Source of the DNA: Profftia tarda
GTDB taxonomy: Bacteria; Pseudomonadota; Gammaproteobacteria; Enterobacterales; Enterobacteriaceae
Reading direction: 5' to 3'
Length of the DNA stretch: 64,000 nt
NCBI RefSeq assembly: GCF_904848675.1
Contig: NZ_LR890047.1
Span: 682,001-746,000 of the forward strand
The translations under genes and the position numbers were made by a program. Position 1 is the first letter of the stretch; the number at the start of each line of letters is the position of its first letter. The notes below the pieces were generated by a model, which was not told the origin of the DNA, did no database searches, and was given only the letters and a program-made list of their open reading frames with translations. Positions 55,487 to 64,000 of this stretch are shown in pieces.

Positions 55487-56361
55487 TTCGCGTTCTCCTG
55501 CTCAGCTTTAATTAATTGCCGATTCAGTCGCCAGTGCAGCATGTTCTTTAGAAATAAAGTTGCGATTGCCATCATTGTTAATAAAGCAGCAGCGGTAAAT
55601 GCACCAACAGTATTATAATCTTGATATAATAGTTCAACCTGTAAAGGTAAGGTATAGGTTGCACCACGTATAGAACCAGATACTACCGATACCGCACCAA
55701 ACTCACCAATAGCGCGCGCATTAGTAAGGACAACTCCATATAGCAATGCCCAGCGAAAATTCGGTAAAGTTACCCGACTAAACATCTGCCAACCAGAAGC
55801 ACCTAGCAGAATTGCAGCTTCATCTTCATGAATCCCCTGGCTCATAAGGACGGGCACCAACTCTCGAACCACGAATGGACAGGTTACAAATACTGTAACC
55901 ATTACCATTCCCGGCCAAGAGAACATCAATTGAATATCATGATCGTCTAGCCATCCTCCCAGAGGCCCATTTGGACCATAGAACAATAAATATAACAGTC
56001 CTGCTACTACCGGAGAAACAGCAAAAGGTATATCGACTAGGGTTAGTAACAATTGGCGACCAGGAAAAATAAATCTTGTGCATAACCATGCAAGCAAAGT
56101 GCCAAAGATAATATTAACAGGTACCGCAATTAGAGCTACTAATAACGTCAAGCAGATAGCATGAATCATATCAGCATCGATAAGATTACTCCACATGACG
56201 CCCACTCCTTCTGAAAATGCTAGCGCAAAAATTGAAATAATCGGCAAAAGCAACAAGAATATAGAAAATAGTATACCAATACTGATCAATAAATATTTTA
56301 ACAAATTAATGTTAGATATTTTTTGATAAATACTTCGGTATAAGACAGATAAACTATACAT
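55483..56361 (-). CDS. cysW: Sulfate/thiosulfate ABC permease CysW
   Basis: CysW is one of the two membrane subunits of the sulfate importer, with about six membrane segments. The EAA coupling loop reads HEDEAAILLGASGWQMFSRVTLPN, followed by GAVSVVSGSIRG. ATG 56361 is preferred: GGGGG lies five bases upstream and the gene then overlaps cysT by 8 bases. An in-frame ATG at 56385 would overlap by 32. The product is 292 aa (E. coli 291). Confidence 0.95.
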   Translation of the reverse strand: MYSLSVLYRSIYQKISNINLLKYLLISIGILFSIFLLLLPIISIFALAFSEGVGVMWSNLIDADMIHAICLTLLVALIAVPVNIIFGTLLAWLCTRFIFPGRQLLLTLVDIPFAVSPVVAGLLYLLFYGPNGPLGGWLDDHDIQLMFSWPGMVMVTVFVTCPFVVRELVPVLMSQGIHEDEAAILLGASGWQMFSRVTLPNFRWALLYGVVLTNARAIGEFGAVSVVSGSIRGATYTLPLQVELLYQDYNTVGAFTAAALLTMMAIATLFLKNMLHWRLNRQLIKAEQENAK

Positions 56362-57205
56362 CAATACCCCCGATACGTTTACCAAAACGGCTCTGGAAAG
56401 TATTTATGCTAAATAATAGCAACAGTGATATTAATAATATAACCGAAGCAATTGAACTTGCTGCAGGATAATCAAATTCTTCTAAATTCATAAAAATAAT
56501 TAATGAGGTCGCTTCTGTCTTCCAAGCGATGTTTCCTGCGATAAAAATAACCGCACCAAACTCACCCAAGCTGCGAGTAAAAGCAAGGGCTGTACCTGCC
56601 AAAAGTGCAGGAGCAACTTCTGGTAATACTACTTTCGAGAAACTTTGCCAACGCGAAGCGCCTAATGTTTCTGCTGCTTCTTCATATTCAGGACTAAGTT
56701 CTTCTAATACTGGCTGAACGGTACGTACAACAAAAGGTATGCTGGTAAATGCCATAGCTACAGCGATACCCAGCCAAGTAAAAGAGACTTTGATGTCCAT
56801 CAAAGATAGCCATTTACCATACCAACCAGTAGCAGAAAATATTCCTGCTAAAGTTAACCCTGCTACCGCGGTAGGTAATGCAAATGGTAGATCTATTAAA
56901 CTATCTAAAAGTCTGTTCCCTAAAAAATCGTAGCGGGTTAGGATCCAGGCCATCAACATACCGAAAATTCCATTAAACACGCTAGCACAACCTGCTGCAA
57001 GCAGTGTTACTTTGTATGCTGCTAATACTCGACTGTTGGTAATTATCTCCCAATGCTGTTGCCATGTCATATGAGCTAATTGCACAAACAATGCGCTTAA
57101 TGGCAGAAGTAAAATCAGACAAGTATAAAATAGGCTACTGCCTAAGCTTAGGGAAAAACCTGGCAAAACTCTTTTTGGCACTGCACGAGACGACATCATT
57201 AACAT
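56354..57205 (-). CDS. cysT: Sulfate/thiosulfate ABC permease CysT (CysU)
   Basis: CysT is the second membrane subunit, partner of CysW. The start ATG 57205 shares one base with the cysP stop (TAATG) and has AAGGA eight bases upstream; a longer frame to 57280 overlaps cysP by 76 bases and adds residues unlike the family. The product is 283 aa (E. coli 277). Features are RVLPGFSLSLG, DLPFALPTAVAGLTLA, the EAA loop PEYEEAAETLGASRWQSFSKVVLPE and GEFGAVIFIAGN. Confidence 0.95.
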   Translation of the reverse strand: MLMMSSRAVPKRVLPGFSLSLGSSLFYTCLILLLPLSALFVQLAHMTWQQHWEIITNSRVLAAYKVTLLAAGCASVFNGIFGMLMAWILTRYDFLGNRLLDSLIDLPFALPTAVAGLTLAGIFSATGWYGKWLSLMDIKVSFTWLGIAVAMAFTSIPFVVRTVQPVLEELSPEYEEAAETLGASRWQSFSKVVLPEVAPALLAGTALAFTRSLGEFGAVIFIAGNIAWKTEATSLIIFMNLEEFDYPAASSIASVILLISLLLLFSINTFQSRFGKRIGGIDV

Positions 57206-58212
57206 TATTGGTGTCCTTCTGCTAAGATTTGATCTAACTGACCACCGCTTGCAAAATGTGTTATCATAACCTTTGACCAACTGTCAAATTGATCTTCAAC
57301 ACGGAATAAATGAGAATCAGGAAAACGTCCTTTTAGAGCGTCCATCGCTTGTTTATTATAAACTCGATAGTTAAAGCTAGTAATAATTTTTTGCGATTCT
57401 GGTGAATAAAGATAATTTAAATACGCTTTTGCCGCCTTTATTGTACCATTGCGCTCTACATTCTTGTCTACTAACGTAACAGGGAATTCCGCCATAATAT
57501 CTAAAGAAGGAATTATTACTTCGTAGATATTATCAGTATATTGATTCTGAATACTTTTTACTTCTGACTCAAAACTGATCAGAACATCACCCATATTACG
57601 CTCAACAAAAGTAGTGGTAGAGCCACGACTCCCGGTATCAAACACCTCAACATTGCTTAAAAAGCGTCTCATCCACTCACGACTTTTGACTTGATCACCA
57701 CCGTTATGTAAATTAGCTGCACCCAATGCCGCTAGATAAGTATAACGACCATTACCAGAAGTTTTAGGATTAGGGAAAATTAATTTAACATCACTAGCAA
57801 CTAAATCATCCCAATCCTGAATATGCTTCGGATTTCCCTTACGCACCAAAAAAGCCATGGTGGAGTAGAACGGCGAGCTATTGTTCGGTAGGCGTTTTCG
57901 CCAATCTGCTGGGATTAAATGACCACGATCATGTAATAATTGCACATCAGTAACCTGATTATAGGTCACTACATCAGCACGTAAACCTTGCAATAGAGCC
58001 AATGCTTGTTTAGAAGAACCAGCATGAGACTGCTTTATCTTAATAGCTGGATTACCCTCTTTATGCCATTGATTCTCAAAAGCAGGATTAAGAGCGGCAA
58101 ATAGTTCACGAGAAACATCATAAGAACTATTCAAAAGTTCAGCTGCTTTTGAGATACTCATAGAAAATAGTGTCATTACCAATATCAATCCTTTGAGTTT
58201 CTTCAGTTTCAT
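57205..58212 (-). CDS. cysP: Thiosulfate/sulfate-binding periplasmic protein CysP
   Basis: CysP captures sulfate or thiosulfate in the periplasm for CysTWA. It has 335 residues (E. coli 338). A signal peptide (MKLKKLKGLILVMTLFSMS, cut near SKAA) precedes LLNSSYDVSRELFAALNPAF, KQSHAGSSKQALALLQGL, DVVTYNQVTDVQ, LPNNSSPFYSTM and FPNPKTSGNGRYTY. These blocks fit CysP better than Sbp, and the place first in cysPTWA agrees. The operon promoter must lie to its right, but I could not identify it. Confidence 0.95.
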   Translation of the reverse strand: MKLKKLKGLILVMTLFSMSISKAAELLNSSYDVSRELFAALNPAFENQWHKEGNPAIKIKQSHAGSSKQALALLQGLRADVVTYNQVTDVQLLHDRGHLIPADWRKRLPNNSSPFYSTMAFLVRKGNPKHIQDWDDLVASDVKLIFPNPKTSGNGRYTYLAALGAANLHNGGDQVKSREWMRRFLSNVEVFDTGSRGSTTTFVERNMGDVLISFESEVKSIQNQYTDNIYEVIIPSLDIMAEFPVTLVDKNVERNGTIKAAKAYLNYLYSPESQKIITSFNYRVYNKQAMDALKGRFPDSHLFRVEDQFDSWSKVMITHFASGGQLDQILAEGHQ

Positions 58213-59099
58213 AGATCACCTTCAATCATTCTTTGAAAACTACTATTCATGTTATCCTTCATGAAGTTTAGTATATTTATAAGTAGATCCTAACCTGTAA
58301 CTATTTTTATTTATATTTTGGGATTTAAAAGTATTAAAGGTTATCCAAATAATTTAAACTATAATTGCTGAAAACTACATATATAAATAATCAGATTAAA
58401 ATAATAAAATATTTTTATATTTTGTGATTCTTTATAATTCTATATGAAAAATTATTTAATATGGGCGGCTGCTAAAAGCAACATAAATTACCTGTAAACA
58501 CTCAGTGATACTTGTATTTGTCTTTCATGTAATAAGATTAAAGAAGTGCTCTGTATAAATATTGCAATGAAAATTACTTTAAAATAAAGAAAAGACATGT
58601 ATTCCAGATATTTTAAAAATAGATTTTATTCGCAATATACAGATAGATAATGTAAATTCTTATTTATCTAAAGTTTTCTGGATTATTCTTTTCTATCATA
58701 AATCTGTTGACAACAAGAATGGCGTATTTTGATTATCTGAGTAACTATATGTATAAGAAAATTATTTTTTGACTAAAGCAGAATTTTTTGTCTATTATAA
58801 TTAGATCATTATTACTATGTAATACATAGGACATTATAGGAAAGGAAAATTTAAAGTTATTAAACACCTGTATAATCAGATAGATTTAATTCTGATCAAC
58901 CAGATGAAATCGATATTTTAATAAATTAATTAACATAAACTCAAGAATAAAAAGACGTTTTCTTATACAATCTGCTCTACATGATCTCTTATAACAGATC
59001 ATTAGTATTCATCGATATCCATGTTAAGTATGGTTACCTATAAAATATAAAAGAAACATACTCTTTTATTCTTTTATTAATAATGATAAAAAGATCGTT

Positions 59100-59127
59100 T
59101 ATGCAATCTATTAAAAGTGATTGCATA
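59100..59127 (-). terminator. Second minus-strand terminator-like hairpin downstream of purB
   Basis: TATGCAATC/GATTGCATA forms a 9-bp perfect stem with a 10-base loop. On the minus strand it is followed within six bases by TCTTTTTAT. It lies just beyond the stronger structure at 59142-59175. Confidence 0.45.
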
Positions 59128-59141
59128 CAAGTAATAAGATA

Positions 59142-59175
59142 TAAAAAGACTCTGAGCTTGGTAATAAGTTCAGAG
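59142..59175 (-). terminator. Intrinsic terminator on the minus strand
   Basis: CTCTGAACTT-attacc-AAGCTCAGAG (59150-59175, 10 bp with one G-U pair) is followed directly on the minus strand by TCTTTTTA. Stem plus U tract is the classic form. The nearest upstream minus-strand gene is purB, whose stop is about 530 bases away. Confidence 0.7.
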
Positions 59176-59707
59176 GTAAACAATATATCAGATTATTTCT
59201 GATGATTTATCGCAAACTACTAGATAATATTTACTAAAATACAGAAGATAGAAGACAGAATACGACACATATAAAAAGAGGAGTCTGATGAAACTTATTA
59301 TCTAAACTAAGATGTATTAAAATATAATACAATAATTACTGGACTGTATGCGCATTCAAGAAAAATAATCTATATCTAAGATCTTAGATAGCAAGGTTAC
59401 TGTATCAATTGAAGAAAGATATATAATAATAAATGCCGTTAATTTAATAAAGCAGAAGGAATACCGAATGGTATTCATATGGTAACAGATTTTAATAGCA
59501 TAACAATAATATTGAAAAAAAATATAAAAGATTGAAATTTTTCAAAATTTAATTTAAAAATGCTGTGATAGATGAGTACTGCTTTTGTATTACATTATAT
59601 GTATAAATTCTCTTTCTCAATAAATATTGAGCTACTCGCTAGTAGTAAAATGATATCAAATAGCTATTTTTTCTGAAAATATTTTAAATCAATTTATTCA
59701 ATATCTT

Positions 59708-61105
59708 CTAGAAAATATTAACAATAGAAATTGTACTGTTTAGTTTATCTACTAAATTGACAGCATCACCGATGTAGTTCGCTGGTGTCATAGCTTTCAG
59801 TCGTATTTTTTCTTCATCAGGTAGCTTAAGTTCATCAATAAAAGCATGCATAACCTTAGCGTTAACCTGTTTTCCACAAGTCAACTCTTTTAACTTTTCA
59901 TAAGAGTTTTTAATGCCATAACGGCGCATAACAGTTTGAATGGGCTCGGCAAGTACTTCCCAATTATCATCTAACTCATCACGAAGGTGATCGTGATTTA
60001 CTTCTAGCTTGCTTATACCATTTAGAGCAGATTTGTATGCAATAAGGGCATAACCTAGGCCAACGCCTATATTGCGTAATACAGTTGAACTAGCAAGATC
60101 GCGTTGCCAACGAGAAATAGGTAATGTGGCTGCTAAGTGTCCTAAAACAGCATTTGATAATCCTAGATTACCTTCAGAATTTTCAAAGTCTATTGGGTTC
60201 ACCTTATGTGGCATGGTAGATGAACCAATATTACCTCTAATAGTTTTCTGCTTGAAATGGCTCAGTGCAATATAGCCCCAAATATCACGATCAAAGTCGA
60301 GCAGGATCGTATTGAATCGCATCACACACGCAAATAGTTCTGCAATATAATCATGCGGTTCAATCTGAGTAGTATACGGATTCCATTTAATACCTAAAGA
60401 AATAATAAACTCTTCACTAAATTGATGCCAATTCACGTTAGGATAGGCAGCTATGTGCGCGTTATAGTTGCCTACAGCTCCGTTAATTTTACCTAGAATT
60501 TCTACCTTATTTAATTTGTAAAACTGCTTTTCCATTCGGTATACGACATTAGCAAATTCTTTACCTATAGTAGATGGTGTCGCAGGCTGCCCATGAGTGC
60601 GAGACAACATAGGAATGTCTCGATATTTTTGCGACATACATGCTATGGAGTTGATAACTTTTCGCCACTGTGGCTTAATTACATTTTCGCGCGCAGTATT
60701 CAGCATAAGCGCATAAGATAAGTTGTTAATATCTTCAGAAGTACAAGCAAAGTGAATAAATTCAGAGATAGACCTCAGGGCGGGTATTCTGCTAACTTTA
60801 TCTTTCAAAAAGTATTCAACAGCTTTGATATCATGATTGGTGATACATTCGATTCTTTTAATGCACTCAGCATCTTCCTCTGTAAATTCTGCTATAATAC
60901 TATCAAGAAAACAGTTTGTATCTTCATCAAAAGATGGAATTTCGGAAATTTTTGAACAAGATGCTAACTTTTGCAACCAACGTATTTCTACTACTACGCG
61001 GAATCTTAGAAGACCATATTCACTGAAAATAGGCCGCAGCATGGTCACACTATCGCTGTAACGGCCATCAATAGGTGATACAGCAGTTAGAGCTGATAAT
61101 TGCAT
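59708..61105 (-). CDS. purB: Adenylosuccinate lyase
   Basis: PurB acts twice in purine synthesis, releasing fumarate from SAICAR and from adenylosuccinate. ATG 61105 gives M-Q-L-S-A-L-T-A-V-S-P-I-D-G-R-Y and 465 residues (E. coli 456). AGGAGG lies 11 bases upstream; the TTG just before the ATG has a better spacing of eight and cannot be excluded. Motifs are TSEDINNLSYALM, SRTHGQPATPSTIGKE, and the signature loop GSSTMPHKVNPIDFENSEGN. hflD, upstream in E. coli, and phoPQ, downstream, are missing. Confidence 0.96.
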   Translation of the reverse strand: MQLSALTAVSPIDGRYSDSVTMLRPIFSEYGLLRFRVVVEIRWLQKLASCSKISEIPSFDEDTNCFLDSIIAEFTEEDAECIKRIECITNHDIKAVEYFLKDKVSRIPALRSISEFIHFACTSEDINNLSYALMLNTARENVIKPQWRKVINSIACMSQKYRDIPMLSRTHGQPATPSTIGKEFANVVYRMEKQFYKLNKVEILGKINGAVGNYNAHIAAYPNVNWHQFSEEFIISLGIKWNPYTTQIEPHDYIAELFACVMRFNTILLDFDRDIWGYIALSHFKQKTIRGNIGSSTMPHKVNPIDFENSEGNLGLSNAVLGHLAATLPISRWQRDLASSTVLRNIGVGLGYALIAYKSALNGISKLEVNHDHLRDELDDNWEVLAEPIQTVMRRYGIKNSYEKLKELTCGKQVNAKVMHAFIDELKLPDEEKIRLKAMTPANYIGDAVNLVDKLNSTISIVNIF

Positions 61106-62029
61106 CAACGATCAATCCTCCTAAAGGATGAAAGATATATTATAACTTTAATAATTTTAAAATTTTGTAAGTACTTAACTATAACAGGTCTTCTTGATAG
61201 TTCGTAAAATAAAATATATACATTCAGCACATGAAATTAATAATATCCTTAGATATTGTTGTGCAGTTTCTGTGTCTGCATGTCTTTGTATTGCTTTGTA
61301 CAGCAAAGATATATTATCTTCTAAAGATATAGCCAATTATAACCTGTCCGAATCTATTAATATTTTAGAGGATTATAATATCCTCATACAACAACATTAG
61401 TTAATATAAATATTTTAGAGAGATCCTCTAAACAAAATCACTCTGAAATATTTTAGTTTCTCATTTAAATATATTAATTTATATAACTAGTTCTAGTAGT
61501 CAGACTATTCATCTGTTCGCTAAAGATAATCCTATAACCGAATAAGTTAATACGTTTAACAAGATGGTTTATAATGTAATAGAACATAAAAGACGATATA
61601 CAAGACGATATACAAATAAATAAATTATCCATCTTTAACATGGCAACATTATATCTATAATAAACAAAGATATAGGCTGCAGTATGATTGAGATAATCAA
61701 TAAGAATTAACATAAAATATCAAATTAATAAATAGAAGTATCACGAAAATTTCTTGGAATAGAATACACGATGTGCGTTAATCGCTCATAAAGCAGATTA
61801 CAAGCAAAAATAATAATATATATACATAAAGAAGAGAAACTCTTAAATAATATAAAATATGCAGCTCAGTGAGATAAATTTATAATCATTAGGATATGAG
61901 CTAAGTCACATTTTGAGCGTATGTTATTCTGATTTAAACTAATTTATTAAAAAATATAAGATATGATGTCATTGTAATAAATATTATAGCACATAGAGTC
62001 CTTTCACTAATACTATTTCTTTAATATAC
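61106..62029. other. 0.9 kb spacer between ubiA and purB
   Basis: AT-rich. Open frames of 68 codons (61194-61400) and 79 codons (61474-61713, minus) have no recognisable features and biased AT codons; I do not call them. Contains the 12-bp direct repeat at 61591-61614. Confidence 0.5.
61591..61614. repeat. Tandem duplication of a 12-bp unit
   Basis: AGACGATATACA occurs twice head to tail (61591-61602 and 61603-61614), a slippage-type duplication in non-coding DNA. Confidence 0.9.
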
Positions 62030-62890
62030 TTAGAATAAAATAGACACGACAATTCCTATAAATAAGACTAAACCTACGTAACTATTATTTGAAAAAGCTC
62101 GAAAGCACATCATCGGATTACGATGTGAAACTAATTTATGTTGATAAATAAAAAGCAAGCCAGCTATTATAATACCACAGTAATAGGCAATATTAAGATT
62201 ATTGAGGTGACCAATTAGTAACATAAACAACAGCGTAGCTAATTGCAACAAACCCAGAATAAGAGTATCAAAACGACCAAATAGAATTGCCGTAGATTTA
62301 ATACCAATTTTTAGATCATCATTCTTATCAACCATTGCGTATTCTGTATCATAAGCAATGGTCCAGCATGTATTAGCTAAGTACAGAACCCAGCAGCTTA
62401 ACGGTAGACTTTTAGTGACAGCTGCATATACCATGGGTATTGACCAACTAAAAGCTATACCTAATACAACCTGAGGTAAGTGGGTAATACGTTTCATAAA
62501 AGGATAAACTAACACTAAAACTAGCGCAACTAGAGATAAAAAAATTGTCATTGCATTCAGCATTAATACTATTCCAAAAGATATTAATATAAGCATTATA
62601 AATAAGATCTTGCTCTCTTTTTCTGTAACTAGTCCACCCGGAAGTGGACGCTGAGCTGTGCGTTTTACATGAAGATCTAAGCGTCGATCAGCAAAATCAT
62701 TCAGAACACACCCAGCCGCCCGCATAAAAAAGACGCCTACTGTAAATATAGTGAATATTAATATGCTAGGAGGTTGCCTGCCACTAGCTAACCATAATGC
62801 CCAATAAGTCGGCCAGAGCAATAAAAGACACCCGATTGGTTTGTCTATCCTCATTAGACTATAATAAGCCCGCCACTTGGTTTGGGTCAT
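62030..62890 (-). CDS. ubiA: 4-hydroxybenzoate polyprenyltransferase
   Basis: This membrane enzyme attaches the polyprenyl chain to 4-hydroxybenzoate in ubiquinone synthesis. It has 286 residues (E. coli 290) and about eight membrane segments. Both Asp-rich prenyl-diphosphate motifs are intact: NDFADRRLD (NDxxDxxxD) with HVKRTAQRPLPGG, and DTEYAMVDKNDD (DxxYxxxD). Presence of UbiA suggests quinone-based respiration is kept. ubiC, which precedes it in E. coli, is missing here, so 4-hydroxybenzoate must come from elsewhere. GAGGG lies just before the ATG. Confidence 0.96.
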   Translation of the reverse strand: MTQTKWRAYYSLMRIDKPIGCLLLLWPTYWALWLASGRQPPSILIFTIFTVGVFFMRAAGCVLNDFADRRLDLHVKRTAQRPLPGGLVTEKESKILFIMLILISFGIVLMLNAMTIFLSLVALVLVLVYPFMKRITHLPQVVLGIAFSWSIPMVYAAVTKSLPLSCWVLYLANTCWTIAYDTEYAMVDKNDDLKIGIKSTAILFGRFDTLILGLLQLATLLFMLLIGHLNNLNIAYYCGIIIAGLLFIYQHKLVSHRNPMMCFRAFSNNSYVGLVLFIGIVVSILF

Positions 62891-63543
62891 TAATCCCTCA
62901 GAATAAATATTTTAGTGAAATATTAGAATAAATAATTTTTGATAAAATACTAAAAACTTCTTGTGATCCTTCCTCCTTACTTTACTCAAAGTTAATTTGA
63001 ATAATATTTTATCAAATATTGATAAAAAGATATAGGGTATGTTTGGCAACATGTAATATTAGATTACAAATCTAATCCATGAATATTTTTTAAAAAAATA
63101 GTTTTAATCCTTAAAATTGCTATTTATAGTATGCATACTATTAAATAACTAATTTAGTTTTTAATATATCTTTATAGTCTATCAAATACTAATTTAGTTC
63201 ATAAGATAAAGCAACATATTGAAATATACTTGATAGTTTAATAAAACAGCTTCATTTTATGAAAAATTGTACTTAAAGTATATATTTATGCAAAATATAC
63301 TGTTATTTTTGATTAAAGGATATCTTATGGGTTCATAAATAAAATATTTAAGACTATCCTTAGGGATAATTAAATTGGTATTAATAATGTCAACATCATT
63401 ATAATAAAATTGCTGAACAAGAGAATAGATAAGACTGTTTTTAATTTATGGATTCAATATCTCACTTATACATTATTGTCCATCGCAACTGTTTTAATCT
63501 CTCTACACCTCACATAAAGCACACTCTAAAAAGAGAAAATATT
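62891..63543. other. Spacer between divergent ubiA and slyX
   Basis: About 650 AT-rich bases with no gene recognised. GAGAAAATATT just before 63544 serves as a weak slyX ribosome site. Confidence 0.5.
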
Positions 63544-63777
63544 ATGCAAGAGTTAGATTTAGATCGCAAAAAAATTGAATCCAAATTTGAAATACTCGAG
63601 AGTAGAATAGCGTTTCAGGAAATTAATATAGAAGAGTTAAGCCAGAAAGTTATATCCCTACAGTTAGATTTGAATAAATGTTGTAAGCAAATTTACTTAT
63701 TGGTGGACAAGCTTAAAGGATTACAGTTATCAATGGTTGCCCATGATTTAGAAGATACTCTACCACCACATTACTAA
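63544..63777 (+). CDS. slyX: SlyX family coiled-coil protein
   Basis: SlyX is a small protein of unknown function found beside slyD in enterobacteria. ATG 63544 gives M-Q-E-L-D-L-D and 77 residues (E. coli 72); an upstream in-frame ATG at 63448 adds 32 residues without family support. The conserved core reads ESRIAFQEINIEELSQKV, followed by a coiled coil to about residue 58 and the hallmark C-terminus PPHY. slyD and fkpA, its usual neighbours, are not in the window. Confidence 0.9.
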   Translation: MQELDLDRKKIESKFEILESRIAFQEINIEELSQKVISLQLDLNKCCKQIYLLVDKLKGLQLSMVAHDLEDTLPPHY

Positions 63778-64000
63778 TATCTAAACTATTGTTACAAATC
63801 AGCGGATAAAAGGATACAATAAATCGTACATCTTTAGATTGCTTACTTATAATTATTATACCAATATTTTGCATTAAAATTATAAATCCCAAGTCTATTC
63901 TGCGAAGATGAGTATCTTCATGGAAATTCAATAAGAGCATATTATAATATGATTAATAAATATTAATGTCTTGCAAGAATTTAGCATAAAGCCTAAATAA
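63778..64000. other. Right-end spacer after slyX
   Basis: AT-rich sequence with no feature recognised up to the window edge. Confidence 0.5.

Larger units (their letters stand above)
58213..59707. other. 1.5 kb spacer between cysP and purB with several hairpins
   Basis: No gene seen. It holds an unusual number of hairpins: 58981-59002 (7 bp), 59100-59127 (9 bp), 59150-59175 (10 bp), 59187-59203 (6 bp) and 59459-59476 (7 bp, GAATACC/GGTATTC). phoP and phoQ, downstream of purB in E. coli, are missing. Confidence 0.6.

Noticed and set aside
61194..61400. 68-codon frame with a hydrophobic, Cys-containing patch
   Set aside because: No ribosome site, no family resemblance, and not matching hflD, the gene expected here on the other strand.
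61474..61713. 79-codon minus-strand frame in the purB-ubiA spacer
   Set aside because: It contains the tandem 12-bp duplication, has AT-biased codons and no recognisable domain.

Overview
The window is a 64 kb stretch of a reduced, AT-rich gammaproteobacterial chromosome. Nearly every protein reads as a close relative of an Escherichia coli/Erwinia-type protein, and long blocks keep E. coli gene order. Between the genes lie long, almost pure A/T spacers. My gene coordinates cover about 70 percent of the window. I see no insertion sequence, phage, rRNA, CRISPR or toxin gene. This pattern suggests an obligate insect symbiont of the Enterobacterales in mid-course genome decay, in the style of stinkbug gut symbionts such as 'Candidatus Pantoea carbekii' or 'Candidatus Ishikawaella'. 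That placement is inference from style, not a database result.

Layout. 1-4.8 kb: pnp (5' end outside the window), a tiny conserved yrbN, and deaD. 5.5-11.2 kb: gpmI (-), then yibN, secB, gpsA and cysE (+). 12.6-17 kb: the DedA-family gene yqjA, a tRNA-Ile(CAU), and the transporter-like ybjL (-). 18-40.4 kb: the accA-dnaE-rnhB-lpxB-lpxA-fabZ-lpxD-skp-bamA-rseP-cdsA-uppS-dxr-frr-pyrH-tsf-rpsB block (all -), with map divergent from rpsB. 41.2-44.5 kb: feoABC behind a clear Fur box and promoter. 45.3-58.2 kb: the E. coli ligA-zipA-(cysZ)-cysK-ptsH-ptsI-(crr-pdxK-cysM)-cysA-cysW-cysT-cysP block; genes in brackets are missing. 59.7-63.8 kb: purB, ubiA and slyX.

How the genes work together. One theme is the Gram-negative envelope: lipid A (lpxA, lpxB, lpxD), fatty acids (accA, fabZ), phospholipid (cdsA), undecaprenyl and isoprenoid precursors (uppS, dxr), outer-membrane protein export and assembly (secB, skp, bamA), envelope stress proteolysis (rseP) and division (zipA). 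The second is sulfur: sulfate import (cysPTWA), serine acetyltransferase (cysE, with its CysK-binding Ile tail) and cysteine synthase (cysK). The third is ferrous iron uptake under a Fur site. The rest is core information processing (dnaE, ligA, rnhB, pnp, deaD, rpsB, tsf, frr, map), glycolysis and PTS, purine and pyrimidine nucleotides, and ubiquinone.

I found no new enzyme system. The most notable items are the 24-codon yrbN overlapping deaD; very long AT-rich perfect hairpins in three convergent gene junctions; a hairpin enclosing the rpsB stop codon ahead of a 1.3 kb spacer before tsf; a 9-bp coding minisatellite in the secB tail; an intact Fur box on feoABC; and unusual changes in conserved sites of ribosomal protein S2 and RNase HII.
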